Shown here: piece after piece, positions 58,312 through 62,963 of the stretch | Numbering within the stretch: the first letter of the stretch is position 1 | Layout: the number at the start of each line of letters is the position of its first letter | Assembly: GCF_041734735.1 (NCBI RefSeq) | Contig: NC_134882.1 | Coordinates: forward strand, 19,773,428-19,837,427 | DNA: 64,000 nucleotides | Reading direction: 5' to 3' | Source of the DNA: Babylonia areolata | Taxonomy: Eukaryota; Mollusca; Gastropoda; Neogastropoda; Buccinidae | The notes under the pieces: model-generated | The model's database searches: none | What the model saw: the letters and a program-made list of their open reading frames with translations, nothing else | What the model was told of the DNA's origin: nothing | Translations under genes and position numbers: made by a program

Positions 58312-60079
58312 ACAACAAACAAACAAACAAAAAAACCACACACGTACACGTGCACACACACAAAGTGAACTTACAGACTTCCAATCAGTGCTGTCGTCCT
58401 CGGAAATGGACTCGGTGATCTTCATCTTCTTGGTCTCCTTGACCAGCTTGATCTGCTCCTCGGCAGCGTGGGCCAGATCGGTGGCACCTTTGACCTTGAT
58501 GAACTGCAGGGGGTCCCCCGTGCTCGTCCTTCGGGAGCTCATGGATTTAGTGCTGTAGCGGCGGGTGGGGTACTCCGTGCTGTCCGAAGATTGACGGGAG
58601 TGGCCTCCCCCATCAGCGCTGTCTGTGGACGAAGAGCGTCGCTTGGACAGCGAGCCATGGCCCGAGAGGTCCGGACTGCTGCGGTACAGCCCGCTGTGTC
58701 GGTCGGTGGAGTACATGCCGTGCGTGCTGTCGTGTTCCTCCCCCCCTCCTCCCCCTCTGTGGTGTGCGGCGGCGGTGGCGCCCTCTCTGGAGTGGTTCAG
58801 TGCCGAGGAGCTGCTGTAACGTGGGATAGGCATCCCGCTCTCATCCACCTGTGTGATTGGGGAAAAAAATTTAAAATACAGATCAGCAGCTGTAGGACCC
58901 AACCACATAGGTAATAGATTTATGTAGAATATCGCACATTTCATTTAAACACACACACACACACACACTCACACACACACATACACACACACACAAAGTT
59001 GAAATTCTAAACCAAAATTGATTGAAAAAACTTGCATATATATTATTTTATAATTAGAAACCAGATGAAAAAGCTATGATGATTTATTAAGGAGTTTAAT
59101 AAGCTGTGTAAAAATAAAAGTGTGGGTATTGAGAATTGACTCATGCATGTGTCCTGGATAACTTTCTGAGTCTCTGACACACTTTGTACAATATTTTGTC
59201 ATGTGGTCAAAAATAGGACGTCTCCAAAGAATTCCAATTATACAGTCAGTCCAGTCATAATATCATCACCTGTGAAGGGCAAGCACAATATGCAGCTATT
59301 TACAGCAGCACAATTTACACTTCTTTGTATCTTACAGATCTTACCACAGAATCAGTGAGCATTCTTCTTTCTCAAGCACTGAATTCAAAAAAACAGTTTT
59401 TGTTGAGTCACCACCAAACAAACAATGTATCATCAAAATATTATAATACAATGAACTTGGACGAAAAAAAACCTCACAATTACCAATCACAAAACAGTTT
59501 ATATTTCTGAAATAAGCTTTTTTCTTGCCCACTTGCTGTGTTGTGTTGTCAATATCACAAAATAAAAGGAATCCTATTTACTGCATGCATTTATGAACAT
59601 TATATGTAATAGACCAGAATAATATAAGTCAGACCTTATCAGCTGTTCCCTGATTATGAACAATGCAGTAAAATTTGATCAGCAAACAATGTGCGTATAG
59701 AGCGTTTGTTCCTGCTGTGAGACACCAACACAAACACAACACTTACCTCAAAAACTGACTCGTCTATACTGTCCTCGGAACCTTTGCCATAGGACACGTG
59801 CGAATCAAAGGAGCTGTCTCGCACATGCCTGGGACTATGGGCCGTCTCACTGGAATCCCTCACACTCCCTCTCGACGTGCCACCTCCATGGGATCCGTGG
59901 GCACTGGAGCGACTGTTGCTTTCCCAGGAGCACTCACGGCGCAGCTGACCGTCAGAAACTATGTGTTCCCTGTGTCGATGCTGGTTGTGGACCAGGGCAG
60001 CGAAGGCACTCTCGTCGATCCTCGGCCCCTGGTAAGTCTGTGCAGCAACACGGCCAATCCAGTAGACGGTAATGGCAAC
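24600..60079 (-). CDS. LMO7: LMO7/LIMCH1-like PDZ and LIM domain protein (19 exons, 5' incomplete)
   Basis: Nineteen minus-strand exons with GT-AG borders join in one frame to 5220 bp (1739 residues plus TAA at 24600-24602). Residues 1-35 match the segment just after the CH domain of LMO7 (VYWIGR..QTYQGP), so the CH exons lie right of the window. A PDZ domain spans about 568-655 with carboxylate loop GFGF at 585-588. A charged coiled coil covers about 1215-1292. A complete LIM domain closes the protein: Cys1669, Cys1672, His1692 and Cys1695, then Cys1698, Cys1701, Cys1723 and Cys1726, the eight zinc ligands of two sites. In vertebrates this family links actin, adherens junctions and non-muscle myosin; the same role here is inference. 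LIMCH1 lacks the PDZ domain, so LMO7 fits better. Splice sites were placed by eye, and small in-frame cassette exons could be missed. Confidence 0.9.
24815..25200. repeat. Possible dispersed repeat in the last intron
   Basis: Begins with ATAGTCAGTCGTGTCTGACT, a self-complementary stretch, and continues with higher GC than the flanks, e.g. CCAAGAGGGTTTTAGGAGTG. It looks like a repeat known to me from mollusc genomes. There is no second copy here, so this is tentative. Confidence 0.35.
25648..26896 (-). CDS. LMO7: LMO7-like exon 18 (long disordered exon, first LIM zinc pair)
   Basis: The largest exon, 1249 bp and 416 codons. It opens with the end of the coiled coil (EMLRRQEEELRKTQERLEQE), then a Ser/Gly/Pro/Gln-rich disordered stretch with a GGGGGGEG run, and ends with RCSHCNQEL, the first zinc pair of the LIM domain. 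The acceptor GACGTGCAG ends at 26897; the donor GTGGGC is weaker than the other donors. Both strands carry long open shadow frames because of GC richness; only this frame joins the neighbouring exons. Confidence 0.92.
27335..27474 (-). CDS. LMO7: LMO7-like exon 17 (coiled coil)
   Basis: The acceptor TAAAACAG ends at 27475; the donor GTGAGC begins at 27334. After the split Asp codon it codes HAAFLEAERARIRQEELQRI, then ERLKREEEERRHIRDKEEQL and RQQE. Heptad-like Glu/Arg/Lys/Leu spacing continues into exon 18. This segment is typical of the region before the LMO7 LIM domain. Confidence 0.9.
27681..27770. repeat. (C)24 run, A-rich spacer and (GT)n
   Basis: Twenty-four cytosines at 27681-27704 are followed by A-rich sequence and a GT tract at about 27742-27770. 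More imperfect GT repeats extend to about 27960, just beyond the donor of exon 16. Confidence 0.95.
27969..28102 (-). CDS. LMO7: LMO7-like exon 16
   Basis: The acceptor CTGTGGGCAG ends at 28103; the donor GTACCT starts at 27968. It codes EPVEVTQPGQPLQFQLKINS, then RETPQGLLIQPEVIPAQHSA and PPPQ. No named domain. Entry phase and exit phase agree with exons 15 and 17. Confidence 0.87.
28236..28612 (-). mobile_element. SINE family B, near full length
   Basis: A minus-strand copy. The tail is at the left (GCAGTTTCAGTTTCTCAAGG, near 28232), then TGATCAGCAGCATAGCCCAA, GAATTTTGCCAGAGGACAAC and GTCTCATCCAAATGACTA. The tRNA-like head is at the right with a B-box relic GGGTCTGAATCC near 28540 and an A-box-like TGGCAGAATGGTTCAG near 28588-28603. 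It lies in the intron between exons 15 and 16. Confidence 0.82.
28764..29095 (-). CDS. LMO7: LMO7-like exon 15
   Basis: The acceptor TCCAATCCAG ends at 29096; the donor GTGAGT starts at 28763. It codes EKKLLEPELEKMRLLKERRD, a basic helix, then a Ser/Gln-rich part with SSSSSSR and QQQQQQ runs, and VLIIDPRNRGDP. A pentanucleotide array begins 32 bp upstream of the acceptor, next to a CTAAC branch-like site. Confidence 0.9.
29128..29500. repeat. Pentanucleotide array (AGTGC/AGTGT/AGTGA)n
   Basis: About 70 five-base units on the plus strand, mostly AGTGC, AGTGT and AGTGA in blocks, pass into TTGTG/TTGTA units at the right end (about 29420-29490). It joins the short SINE family C tail at 29508 through ATTGTACTACTCTA. 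Because five bases repeat in all frames, the minus strand shows long His/Thr/Leu frames that are not genes. Confidence 0.95.
29504..29535 (-). mobile_element. SINE family C, terminal fragment
   Basis: Only the end of the element is present: TCACAACAGATTTCTCTGTG on the plus strand. On the minus strand it leads straight into the pentanucleotide array at 29128-29500, which sits where the SINE tail would be. Confidence 0.65.
29663..29705. repeat. (GT)n microsatellite
   Basis: About 20 GT units in the intron between exons 14 and 15, followed by a further run at 30347-30380 in the next intron. Confidence 0.95.
29825..29917 (-). CDS. LMO7: LMO7-like exon 14 (93 bp, NAGNAG acceptor)
   Basis: Codes QRFTAEREQIDQQYQQDLQR and AADTERQKQEE, helical and Gln-rich. 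The acceptor reads CAACAGCAG, so the exon may start at 29917 or three bases later at 29914, adding or dropping one Gln. The donor GTGGGT starts at 29824. Both ends are phase 0, so skipping would keep frame. Confidence 0.88.
31690..32215. repeat. 72-bp minisatellite, about 7 copies
   Basis: The unit includes CTACAAGAACTCTTCTGTTT, CATCTGTCAATGCTCTGTTC and ACAATGGTGAAGATGGTCAT. Copy starts lie near 31750, 31822, 31896, 31966, 32039 and 32111, with a shortened last copy near 32154. Seventy-two is a multiple of three, so one plus frame stays open over several copies; it lies in an intron of the minus-strand gene. Confidence 0.93.
32397..32462 (-). CDS. LMO7: LMO7-like exon 13 (66 bp)
   Basis: The acceptor TTGCCATCAG ends at 32463; the donor GTAGTG starts at 32396. 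It codes 22 residues, PAEEILAGQDENLVQMTFPY and QQ. Phase 0 at both ends makes it a possible cassette exon. No named domain. Confidence 0.82.
32562..32775. repeat. 51-bp tandem repeat, 4 copies
   Basis: Four copies share AAGCACTGGCTTAG, AGGATGATAAAATTTA and CATTAAAG with period about 51 bp (the last is 46). It starts about 100 bp upstream of exon 13. Confidence 0.85.
34508..34537. repeat. (CA)n microsatellite
   Basis: Fifteen CA units in the intron between exons 12 and 13. The rest of this intron (32.8-35.6 kb) is AT-rich with poly(A) and poly(T) runs and shows no other feature to me. Confidence 0.95.
35629..35800 (-). CDS. LMO7: LMO7-like exon 12
   Basis: The acceptor GATGCTTACAG ends at 35801; the donor GTATTA starts at 35628. 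After the split Asp codon it codes ETKEAEATTFYSKPSEDAES, then TVNNSTAPVVSSRRAFRTGE and EKQRIRSWNQKQEVERQ. The end is helical and basic. Phases agree with exons 11 and 13. Confidence 0.88.
36663..36909. mobile_element. TTAA MITE, family M
   Basis: Begins TTAACCTCCTGACTACTGCT and ends CAGTCGTGAAGGGGTTAA. The ends are imperfect inverted repeats flanked by TTAA. Internal words GATCAGCAAAATCAAT and TTTCACCAATGTTCAG recur in the copies at 46130-46253 and 57958-58274. It is 247 bp with no coding capacity and sits 27 bp from exon 11. Confidence 0.75.
36936..37143 (-). CDS. LMO7: LMO7-like exon 11
   Basis: The acceptor AACTGCTGAAG ends at 37144; the donor GTAAGT starts at 36935. After the split Ala codon it codes GYEVSASRREEKHHEQTTSE, then DSDSGPPAALRKWQRQRPRS and EYTYESDEPPKFYDQMKISS. 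Charged and serine-rich, no named domain. The exit with two bases (GA) fits exon 12. Confidence 0.88.
37395..38340 (-). mobile_element. tRNA-like SINE head, possibly part of a ~0.9-kb repeat
   Basis: On the minus strand 37395-37495 contains CCAATAGTGTAATGGGTAAG (A-box-like) and GGGGTTCGAATCTG (B box), spaced as in a tRNA. To its right, 37500-38340 is a coherent, higher-complexity block unlike the surrounding AT-rich intron. It has words such as AAAATGGCGTCGTTTGCG and CTGGGCTCAGCCAATAGATC that look like mobile DNA. The head certainly resembles a SINE; joining the block to it is a guess. Confidence 0.45.
38786..38823. repeat. (CA)n microsatellite
   Basis: Nineteen CA units in the intron between exons 10 and 11. 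Confidence 0.95.
39308..39595 (-). mobile_element. LINE 3' fragment (zinc-knuckle C-terminus)
   Basis: A minus-strand frame reads ARFSVLPLNNNVNRYTENDV, then HCPFCQGELEDEYHWLFVC, a CxxC-H-C pattern found at the end of many LINE reverse-transcriptase proteins, and SIYNDLWTKFL, to a stop near 39310. The copy begins exactly where a (CT)n tract stops, so it is 5'-truncated. The clade is not resolved. Confidence 0.75.
39596..39829. repeat. (GA)n tract, purine-rich stretch and poly(A)
   Basis: (GA)n runs at 39596-39650, a purine-rich stretch to 39790 and about 39 adenines at 39791-39829, all just downstream (on the minus strand) of the exon 10 donor. On the minus strand this is a 230-bp pyrimidine tract. 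Confidence 0.93.
39849..40296 (-). CDS. LMO7: LMO7-like exon 10
   Basis: The acceptor ATACTGTTACAG ends at 40297; the donor GTATGT starts at 39848. The 448-bp exon codes SKRRGDPTSTSSDSGYDAQT, then FSPYHRGDNSSNEEELAPSQ, DEDEDDYVNLPAVGQTTPAA and a poly-Ser stretch, ending GDVKPVVT. Acidic and serine-rich, probably disordered. One base is left for the split Ala codon with exon 11. Confidence 0.9.
40345..40380 (-). mobile_element. SINE family C, terminal fragment
   Basis: GTCACAACAGTTTTCTCTGT on the plus strand is the far 3' end of family C, preceded by AT-rich tail sequence. A very short 5'-truncated copy. Confidence 0.45.
40879..40944 (-). CDS. LMO7: LMO7-like exon 9 (66 bp)
   Basis: The acceptor GTGTCAACAG ends at 40945; the donor GTAATT starts at 40878. 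It codes 22 residues, KAEEEPERPWIEEHIPPEVK and PQ. The RPWIEE motif looks conserved, but I cannot name a domain. Phase 0 at both ends, like exon 13, so it could be spliced as a cassette. Confidence 0.83.
41921..42054 (-). CDS. LMO7: LMO7-like exon 8
   Basis: The acceptor GTACATTTCAG ends at 42055; the donor GTGTGT starts at 41920. After the split Asp codon (G+AT) it codes DLEEDEDFLSTDEDVDTPDR, then SVSKSSSIRAENSFDSLDSR and DGPQ. A very acidic linker after the PDZ domain. Confidence 0.87.
42425..42589 (-). CDS. LMO7: LMO7-like exon 7 (PDZ second half)
   Basis: The acceptor GACGTTGCAG ends at 42590; the donor GTGAGG starts at 42424. The split Gly608 is followed by SAADVNELQAKDEVVSINGQ, then DVARLTSAELSRKVQDSVRS and GQIELRVKRFLGSG. 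The D-x-V-x-S-I-N-G segment and the helix LTSAELSRKV are standard PDZ elements. The helix position that usually carries His in class I domains is not His, so ligand class is uncertain. Confidence 0.92.
42630..42835. repeat. Pentanucleotide arrays (TTGTG/TTGTA/GCACT)n flanking a SINE tail
   Basis: Two arrays of five-base units, 42637-42685 and 42746-42832, lie on both sides of a 50-bp piece of SINE family C terminus (CACAACAGATTTCTCCATGT at 42698-42717). The second array runs into another family C terminus at 42840. The first starts about 45 bp upstream of exon 7. Confidence 0.9.
42838..43200 (-). mobile_element. SINE family C with internal (TC)n
   Basis: A minus-strand copy. The tail end at the left (AAAACAGATTTCTCCATGTA), then AGAGACCGCACCACTTCAGT, an inserted or expanded (TC)n at 42915-42948, CAGAAATTTTGTCAGGGACA, the shared module ATCATCTCATCTGAATGACT near 43075 and the head towards 43200. 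It lies in the intron that splits the PDZ domain. Confidence 0.75.
43880..44010. repeat. (GT)n(GA)n compound microsatellite
   Basis: GT units at 43882-43923 switch to GA at 43924-43960, then CA and CAGA runs to about 44010. Purine-pyrimidine alternation then passes to a pure purine run. Confidence 0.95.
44905..45185 (-). mobile_element. SINE family C
   Basis: A minus-strand copy with all parts: tail end GCCACAACAGATTTCTCTTT at 44910, ATCAAAGTGGAATTTTCTAC, GTGGGTTCTTTTACATGCGC, ACATCACATCCAAATGACTA and the head with CACTAGGCCAACAAACACTC. Left of it, at 44850-44870, lies a short (ATTGT)n tail. It is the cleanest family C copy in the window. Confidence 0.8.
45422..45553. repeat. (CA)n and (TC)n microsatellites
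   Basis: CA runs at 45423-45452 and 45488-45531 are separated by C-rich sequence; a short TC run follows at 45539-45553. Confidence 0.95.
46130..46253. mobile_element. TTAA MITE, family M, partial
   Basis: The right half of family M: TTGATCAGCAAAATCAATGA near 46142, TTCATGCAATACC near 46208 and the terminus GTTCAGCGGTAAAAGGGTTAA ending at 46253. A left terminus is not recognisable. Confidence 0.5.
47027..47295. mobile_element. TTAA MITE, family M
   Basis: Begins TTAACCCCTTGACCACTGCC and ends GCAGCAGTCAAGGAGTTAA. The terminal inverted repeats match over about 18 bp with few changes and are bounded by TTAA. Internal similarity to the other family M copies includes AAATCAATGACACTATTGAT. 269 bp, no coding capacity. 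Confidence 0.78.
47440..47750. repeat. Degenerate short-period repeat (AGCTA/CTACAGT motifs)
   Basis: Variants of TTAGCTATTCTCTACAGTGC and CAGTTAAAGCTATACTCTAT recur about every 30-55 bp. No exact period can be given by eye; it looks like an old minisatellite. Confidence 0.5.
48421..48516. repeat. (CA)n microsatellite
   Basis: About 96 bp of CA units with CTCACTCA and AAACAC interruptions, about 360 bp downstream (minus sense) of exon 6. Confidence 0.95.
48874..48994 (-). CDS. LMO7: LMO7-like exon 6 (PDZ first half)
   Basis: The acceptor GTGTTTGCAG ends at 48995; the donor GTAAGC starts at 48873. It codes DYVEKTIKISQKPNSAKGFG, then FTLGGGADKKQPVVVEKVAL. GFGFTLGGG is the PDZ carboxylate-binding loop and PVVVEKV the following strand. 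It ends with one base of Gly608; an intron of 6.3 kb splits the domain here. Confidence 0.93.
49092..49505 (-). mobile_element. SINE family B, near full length
   Basis: A minus-strand copy with the tail at the left (ACTTTCAGTTTCTTAAGGAG), the middle AGAACTTTGCCAAAGGACAA and CGTGCGTGCTGCACACAGGA, the shared module TTATCATCTCATCTCAATGG, and the head at the right with the B-box relic GGGATTAGAATCC near 49430. Collinear with 28236-28612. Confidence 0.82.
49560..50880. repeat. Compound minisatellite with 30-, 34- and 54-bp units
   Basis: About 1.3 kb of repeats built on a core CTTGTCTACAAAGATCTTCC plus TTGCCCAGCC (30 bp). A 34-bp form adds GACA after CTACA, and a 54-bp form adds GTTACCAGCATGTGTGGTGA. 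Runs of one form occur in blocks: five nearly identical 30-mers at 50461-50585, and 54-mers at 50057-50330. The edges (49500-49620 and 50700-50880) are diverged. Long open frames through it on both strands are repeat translations. It lies in the intron between exons 5 and 6. Confidence 0.95.
52341..52922 (-). CDS. LMO7: LMO7-like exon 5
   Basis: The acceptor TGTGTGACAG ends at 52923; the donor GTGAGT starts at 52340. 194 codons, phase 0 at both ends: DTKVKSRTKEEVAQWARDSA, an acidic run EGEEEDKE, then serine-rich sequence with KISNILKSFEQKEEAAKSKP and ending AVYASSRHSGK. KISNILKSFEQKE could be a short helix. Largely disordered, no named domain. Confidence 0.9.
53322..53350. repeat. (CA)n microsatellite
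   Basis: Fourteen CA units in the intron between exons 4 and 5. The rest of that intron (52.9-54.0 kb) is AT-rich and shows nothing else to me. Confidence 0.95.
54014..54176 (-). CDS. LMO7: LMO7-like exon 4
   Basis: The acceptor CCCCTTCCAG ends at 54177; the donor GTATGG starts at 54013. The split Arg319 (AG+G) is followed by ERRKSAGVKPFYPIDDEGED, then DIFAPASSEQQHSFPASRFS and SRYQSSSTSREETK. Proline and acidic residues suggest a flexible linker. Phases agree with exons 3 and 5. Confidence 0.88.
56825..56995. mobile_element. Possible hAT-like MITE fragment
   Basis: Contains CCATACTTTCCAAGACCCAG, CCTTCCAGATTTCCATGACC and CTGTGGAAACCCCACTG. The repeated TTTCCA words and a terminus like CAGTGGGGTTTCC (minus strand) resemble hAT-type MITEs of marine animals. 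No matching left terminus is found, so this is tentative. Confidence 0.35.
57193..57341 (-). CDS. LMO7: LMO7-like exon 3
   Basis: The acceptor TTTGCCACAG ends at 57342; the donor GTGAGT starts at 57192. It codes NLDSWKNRRKSHSEKSYKLK, then EELEELEREKEPKVTSTQSI and KTFSQMQEE. The LDSWKxRRK motif and the following acidic helix match the conserved segment of LMO7 and LIMCH1 after the CH domain. Two bases (AG) are left for Arg319. Confidence 0.9.
57958..58274. mobile_element. TTAA MITE, family M
   Basis: Begins TTAACCCCTTGACTGCTGCT and ends CAGCAATCAAGGGGTTAA, with termini in good inverted agreement. Inside, a 75-bp stretch with CATTCTTTATTTAGACTTTT and TTGTTCAGCACAATAACAAT is duplicated in tandem, which explains its greater length (317 bp). 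A (CA)n run abuts the right end at 58275-58306. Confidence 0.8.
58375..58848 (-). CDS. LMO7: LMO7-like exon 2
   Basis: The acceptor CAATCACACAG ends at 58849; the donor GTAAGT starts at 58374. 158 codons, phase 0 at both ends: VDESGMPIPRYSSSSALNHS, a glycine run GGGGGEE, serine/arginine-rich sequence (SLSKRRSSSTDSADGGGHSR), then DPLQFIKVKGATDLAHAAEE and QIKLVKETKKMKITES, ending DDSTDWKS. The second half is likely helical; LQFIKV and the DWKS end look like the segment found in this family before the coiled region. Confidence 0.92.
59747..60079 (-). CDS. LMO7: LMO7-like exon 1 of the window (post-CH segment)
   Basis: The acceptor TATGTGACCAG ends at 60080; the donor GTAAGT starts at 59746. 111 codons, phase 0 at both ends: VAITVYWIGRVAAQTYQGPR, IDESAFAALVHNQ, then Ser/His/Arg-rich sequence to DSIDESVFE. 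The VYWIGR..QTYQGP stretch corresponds to the segment immediately after the CH domain in LMO7, so further exons must lie to the right; I find none up to 64 kb. Confidence 0.9.
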
Positions 60080-60318
60080 CTGGTCACATAAAGAGAAAAA
60101 GTGTGTCACAAAAATGCTCATCGTTATGATTTTGATGATGATGATGATTAGTAGTAGTAGCATTCTAAAAACCCAAGACGTGTTAAGTATGCATTCACTT
60201 TGTGAACACTCATCAATACCTACAGACACAACATGCATAACTTATATATATCTATTATAAGTATGCCCATTTGTTTTCAGGCCTGTGCAAGCACATGTGG
60301 AATACAAATATATCTATA

Positions 60319-60379
<61 letters not shown>

Positions 60380-60397
60380 GATATATGTGTATGTGTG

Positions 60398-60458
<61 letters not shown>

Positions 60459-60580
60459 TATGTATATGTGTATGTATGTATATTATTCACCATTTTTGTA
60501 AAATGTAGTCATCAACACTGACACAAAAAAGGGCAACTTGAGACACAGTCACATATGCTTTATCTATGGACACATATACC

Positions 60581-60634
<54 letters not shown>

Positions 60635-61000
60635 ACTAAACACTGAAATGTTTTGTCATAAGCTGTAATGCTCTAGTGACATAGTAGGTACAAATCAGAA
60701 CAAAAATAGTGCAAAACAATTAAAATGGAACAGAAAGTGAAAACATAATCAAAGTAAATTAGACTACTAAGGGATAAGCGGCACTTTGGTACTTTGTCAT
60801 TTGCTTAAAATGTCCATGTGGCAAGCGGGTACTGTGCCTTATTTTCCCCCCAGTCGTTCGCCTCCAAGGTTTGAACAGTACATAGGAAACAAAGTACATA
60901 TAATCCATATAATAATTATCTAAGCATGTGACATCGACACACATCGTATCAATATGAACACAAAGTAACATGTCATATCAATACAAACTCATAAAAATAC
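60080..61000. other. Intron with CT, AT and GA tracts, no gene seen
   Basis: Contains (CT)n at 60323-60354, (AT)n at 60355-60380 and about 60405-60456, and (GA)n at 60583-60633. The remainder is AT-rich and shows no coding frame or named repeat to me. Confidence 0.7.
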
Positions 61001-61004
61001 ATTG

Positions 61005-62425
61005 TCGAAATTGACCATCCAAATGTAACCCTTCCTTTTTGTCTATGCCTTTTTTGCCCCCCTCATAGAACCCATACTAAGTTTTTAATTGATTAATGAT
61101 TATTTGGACCAATAGTAGACATTATACCTATATTTACTGCCTCAGATACATATTTTGCTAACTAGCGAGAGTATCTTATCTTCATTTTCTGCCATCAGAA
61201 TGCCGAACAAATCTTTTCTCTGCACTGGAGCTGAACTGAAAAGGGTACAGGGTTTGGTTGTTTTTTTTTCGCAATTCTTCGTAACTTTTGCAGTTAAATA
61301 TGAAATGGTTTTTATCTTCTGGGCTTTTGCTACACAATGGGCAAGGGGATGTTGCTATGTCTGAATCGAACCATCTTCTGTTGGCATTCAGTCCAAGTGC
61401 TCTCAATCTCAGCCTCGCAAAACAGATTCTATGCCACTTGTTTGTTATGATCTTGATATATTTCTGCTTGAAAAATTGATTTAAATGAATAGAACCATTT
61501 ATACCTATCATTGCTCTCTATTTCTCCATGCCAGTTTTGTTTGTAACATGCTATAAGTCTATCTTTAAATTCAGATACAAAGCCACTCTCGTGCCCTACT
61601 CCTTGGCACATCCAGACCAGACCGAATCCATGTTCCGTTAGTGTTTTCTTGATGTGGAATACCCAGTTCTGTTTGCCCTTCTCCTCTTGCAGCAGCAGCA
61701 TCTCGTATGTTTGCCTACATAATTGTGATGTTGGCAGTCTTGTAAGTTTGCGTCAATATTTCATGCATTTTACGACTGATTGATATGCAGTGGGAGCCTG
61801 CCAGTTTCGCCATACATTATAGTGTTTGATGACTGTAATGGGACACCAAGAAAGCGCTTCACTGCAAAAATATGTACTCTTTCCATTTGATTATTTTTCA
61901 TGAGTCCCCATATTTCCGCTCCATAGTTCAAGACTGGTTCAATTTGTGTGTTGAAAAGTATCAAGAAAAGCTGTGCATCAGTCGACCGTAGTCTCCTGAG
62001 TGATCTTATCATTTGAATTACACCTTTTTTCCTTTTCTATTTGTTCCATCCCATGCAGATGTCAAACTCAATTTAGTTGTAAATAACATTCCTAAATATG
62101 TATATGAACTGGTTACTTTTATTTCTCTATCACCATAGCACCATTTTTCATGAGTCGAAAGATTACCTCCTTTGCGGAAAACTATAATTTTGGTCTTATC
62201 AAGGTTTACTGTTAATTGTAGTCTATCTGGTTTTGTGCTTTAAGGGCATTTAATTGATTTTGTAACCCAATGGGTGTGTCAGACAAGAGAACAACATCAT
62301 CAGCAAATAGCATTAAGAACAATTCTGTTGCCCATGGTATCATTTGTATTCCATGTCTACCCTTTTTTGATAACTCTACTGCCAATTCATTGATGAAAAA
62401 GGAAAACAGCTGTGGGCTGTGAGAG
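61005..62425 (-). mobile_element. LINE reverse-transcriptase fragment (minus strand)
   Basis: The minus-strand frames begin at the right with SPQLFSFFINELAVEL and FADDVVLLSDT (RT active-site motif FADD). STHEKWCYGDREIKVTSSYT, RSLRRLRSTDAQLFLILFNT and PVLNYGAEIWG follow, then ALGLNANRRWFDSDI and the zinc-knuckle CPLCSKSPEDKNHFIFNC, stopping at 61182. The parts fall in different frames, so there are several frameshifts. It is 5'-truncated inside the RT domain. Clade unresolved; the RT and knuckle types differ from the CR1/L2-like copy at 3075. Confidence 0.87.
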
Positions 62426-62427
62426 AT

Positions 62428-62780
62428 TCAAGATGGTTTATTCAATTAAGGCCATAGCCCCATATGAATAGGGGGTAATAACCGTTTTACATGTGTCATT
62501 GCAATTGGTAATATAAACAATACAACGTCATTCACAACAAACTATCAGTGAATCTAAGAAATGAGTGTCTCTCTTAATTGCAGTGCTTTATAACGATACA
62601 CAGCAAAACTACGTATGATGTTTTCATCGTTAGACGCCATTAATAAACATATCCGAAACAAGCATGGATTTATATAATATTTTGGGGGAATAAATTGGAT
62701 TCGTAAGTCAGTCAACACAGGGCATTTTAAAACAAAGTGAACTTCATCCTCTCTTGATTCCTTGCACAATGGGCACAAGG

Positions 62781-62785
<5 letters not shown>
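62428..62785 (-). mobile_element. Second LINE 3' fragment (zinc-knuckle end and 3' UTR)
   Basis: A minus-strand frame gives QPLCPLCKESREDEVHFVLK, then CPVLTDLRIQFIPPKYYINP and ASNDENIIRSFAVYRYKALQ to a stop at 62554; a 3' UTR follows to about 62428 with GAATAAACCATCTTGAATCT at its end. It abuts the previous LINE directly and begins at the end of a (CT)n tract, so it is 5'-truncated. One open frame with no stop suggests it is fairly young. Confidence 0.82.
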
Positions 62786-62822
<37 letters not shown>

Positions 62823-62916
62823 TGTGTGTGTGTGTGTGTGTGAGCCTGGAGAGAAAGAGAGAGAGAGAGAGAGTGTGTGTGTGTGTGTGTGAGAGAGAGA
62901 AAGAGCGAGAGAAAGA

Positions 62917-62962
<46 letters not shown>

Positions 62963-62963
62963 A
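62785..62963. repeat. Alternating (GA)n and (GT)n tracts
   Basis: Three cycles of a GA run followed by a GT run (62785-62842, 62852-62890, 62891-62933) and a final GA run to 62962. The alternation gives open frames on both strands that are not genes. Confidence 0.95.
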
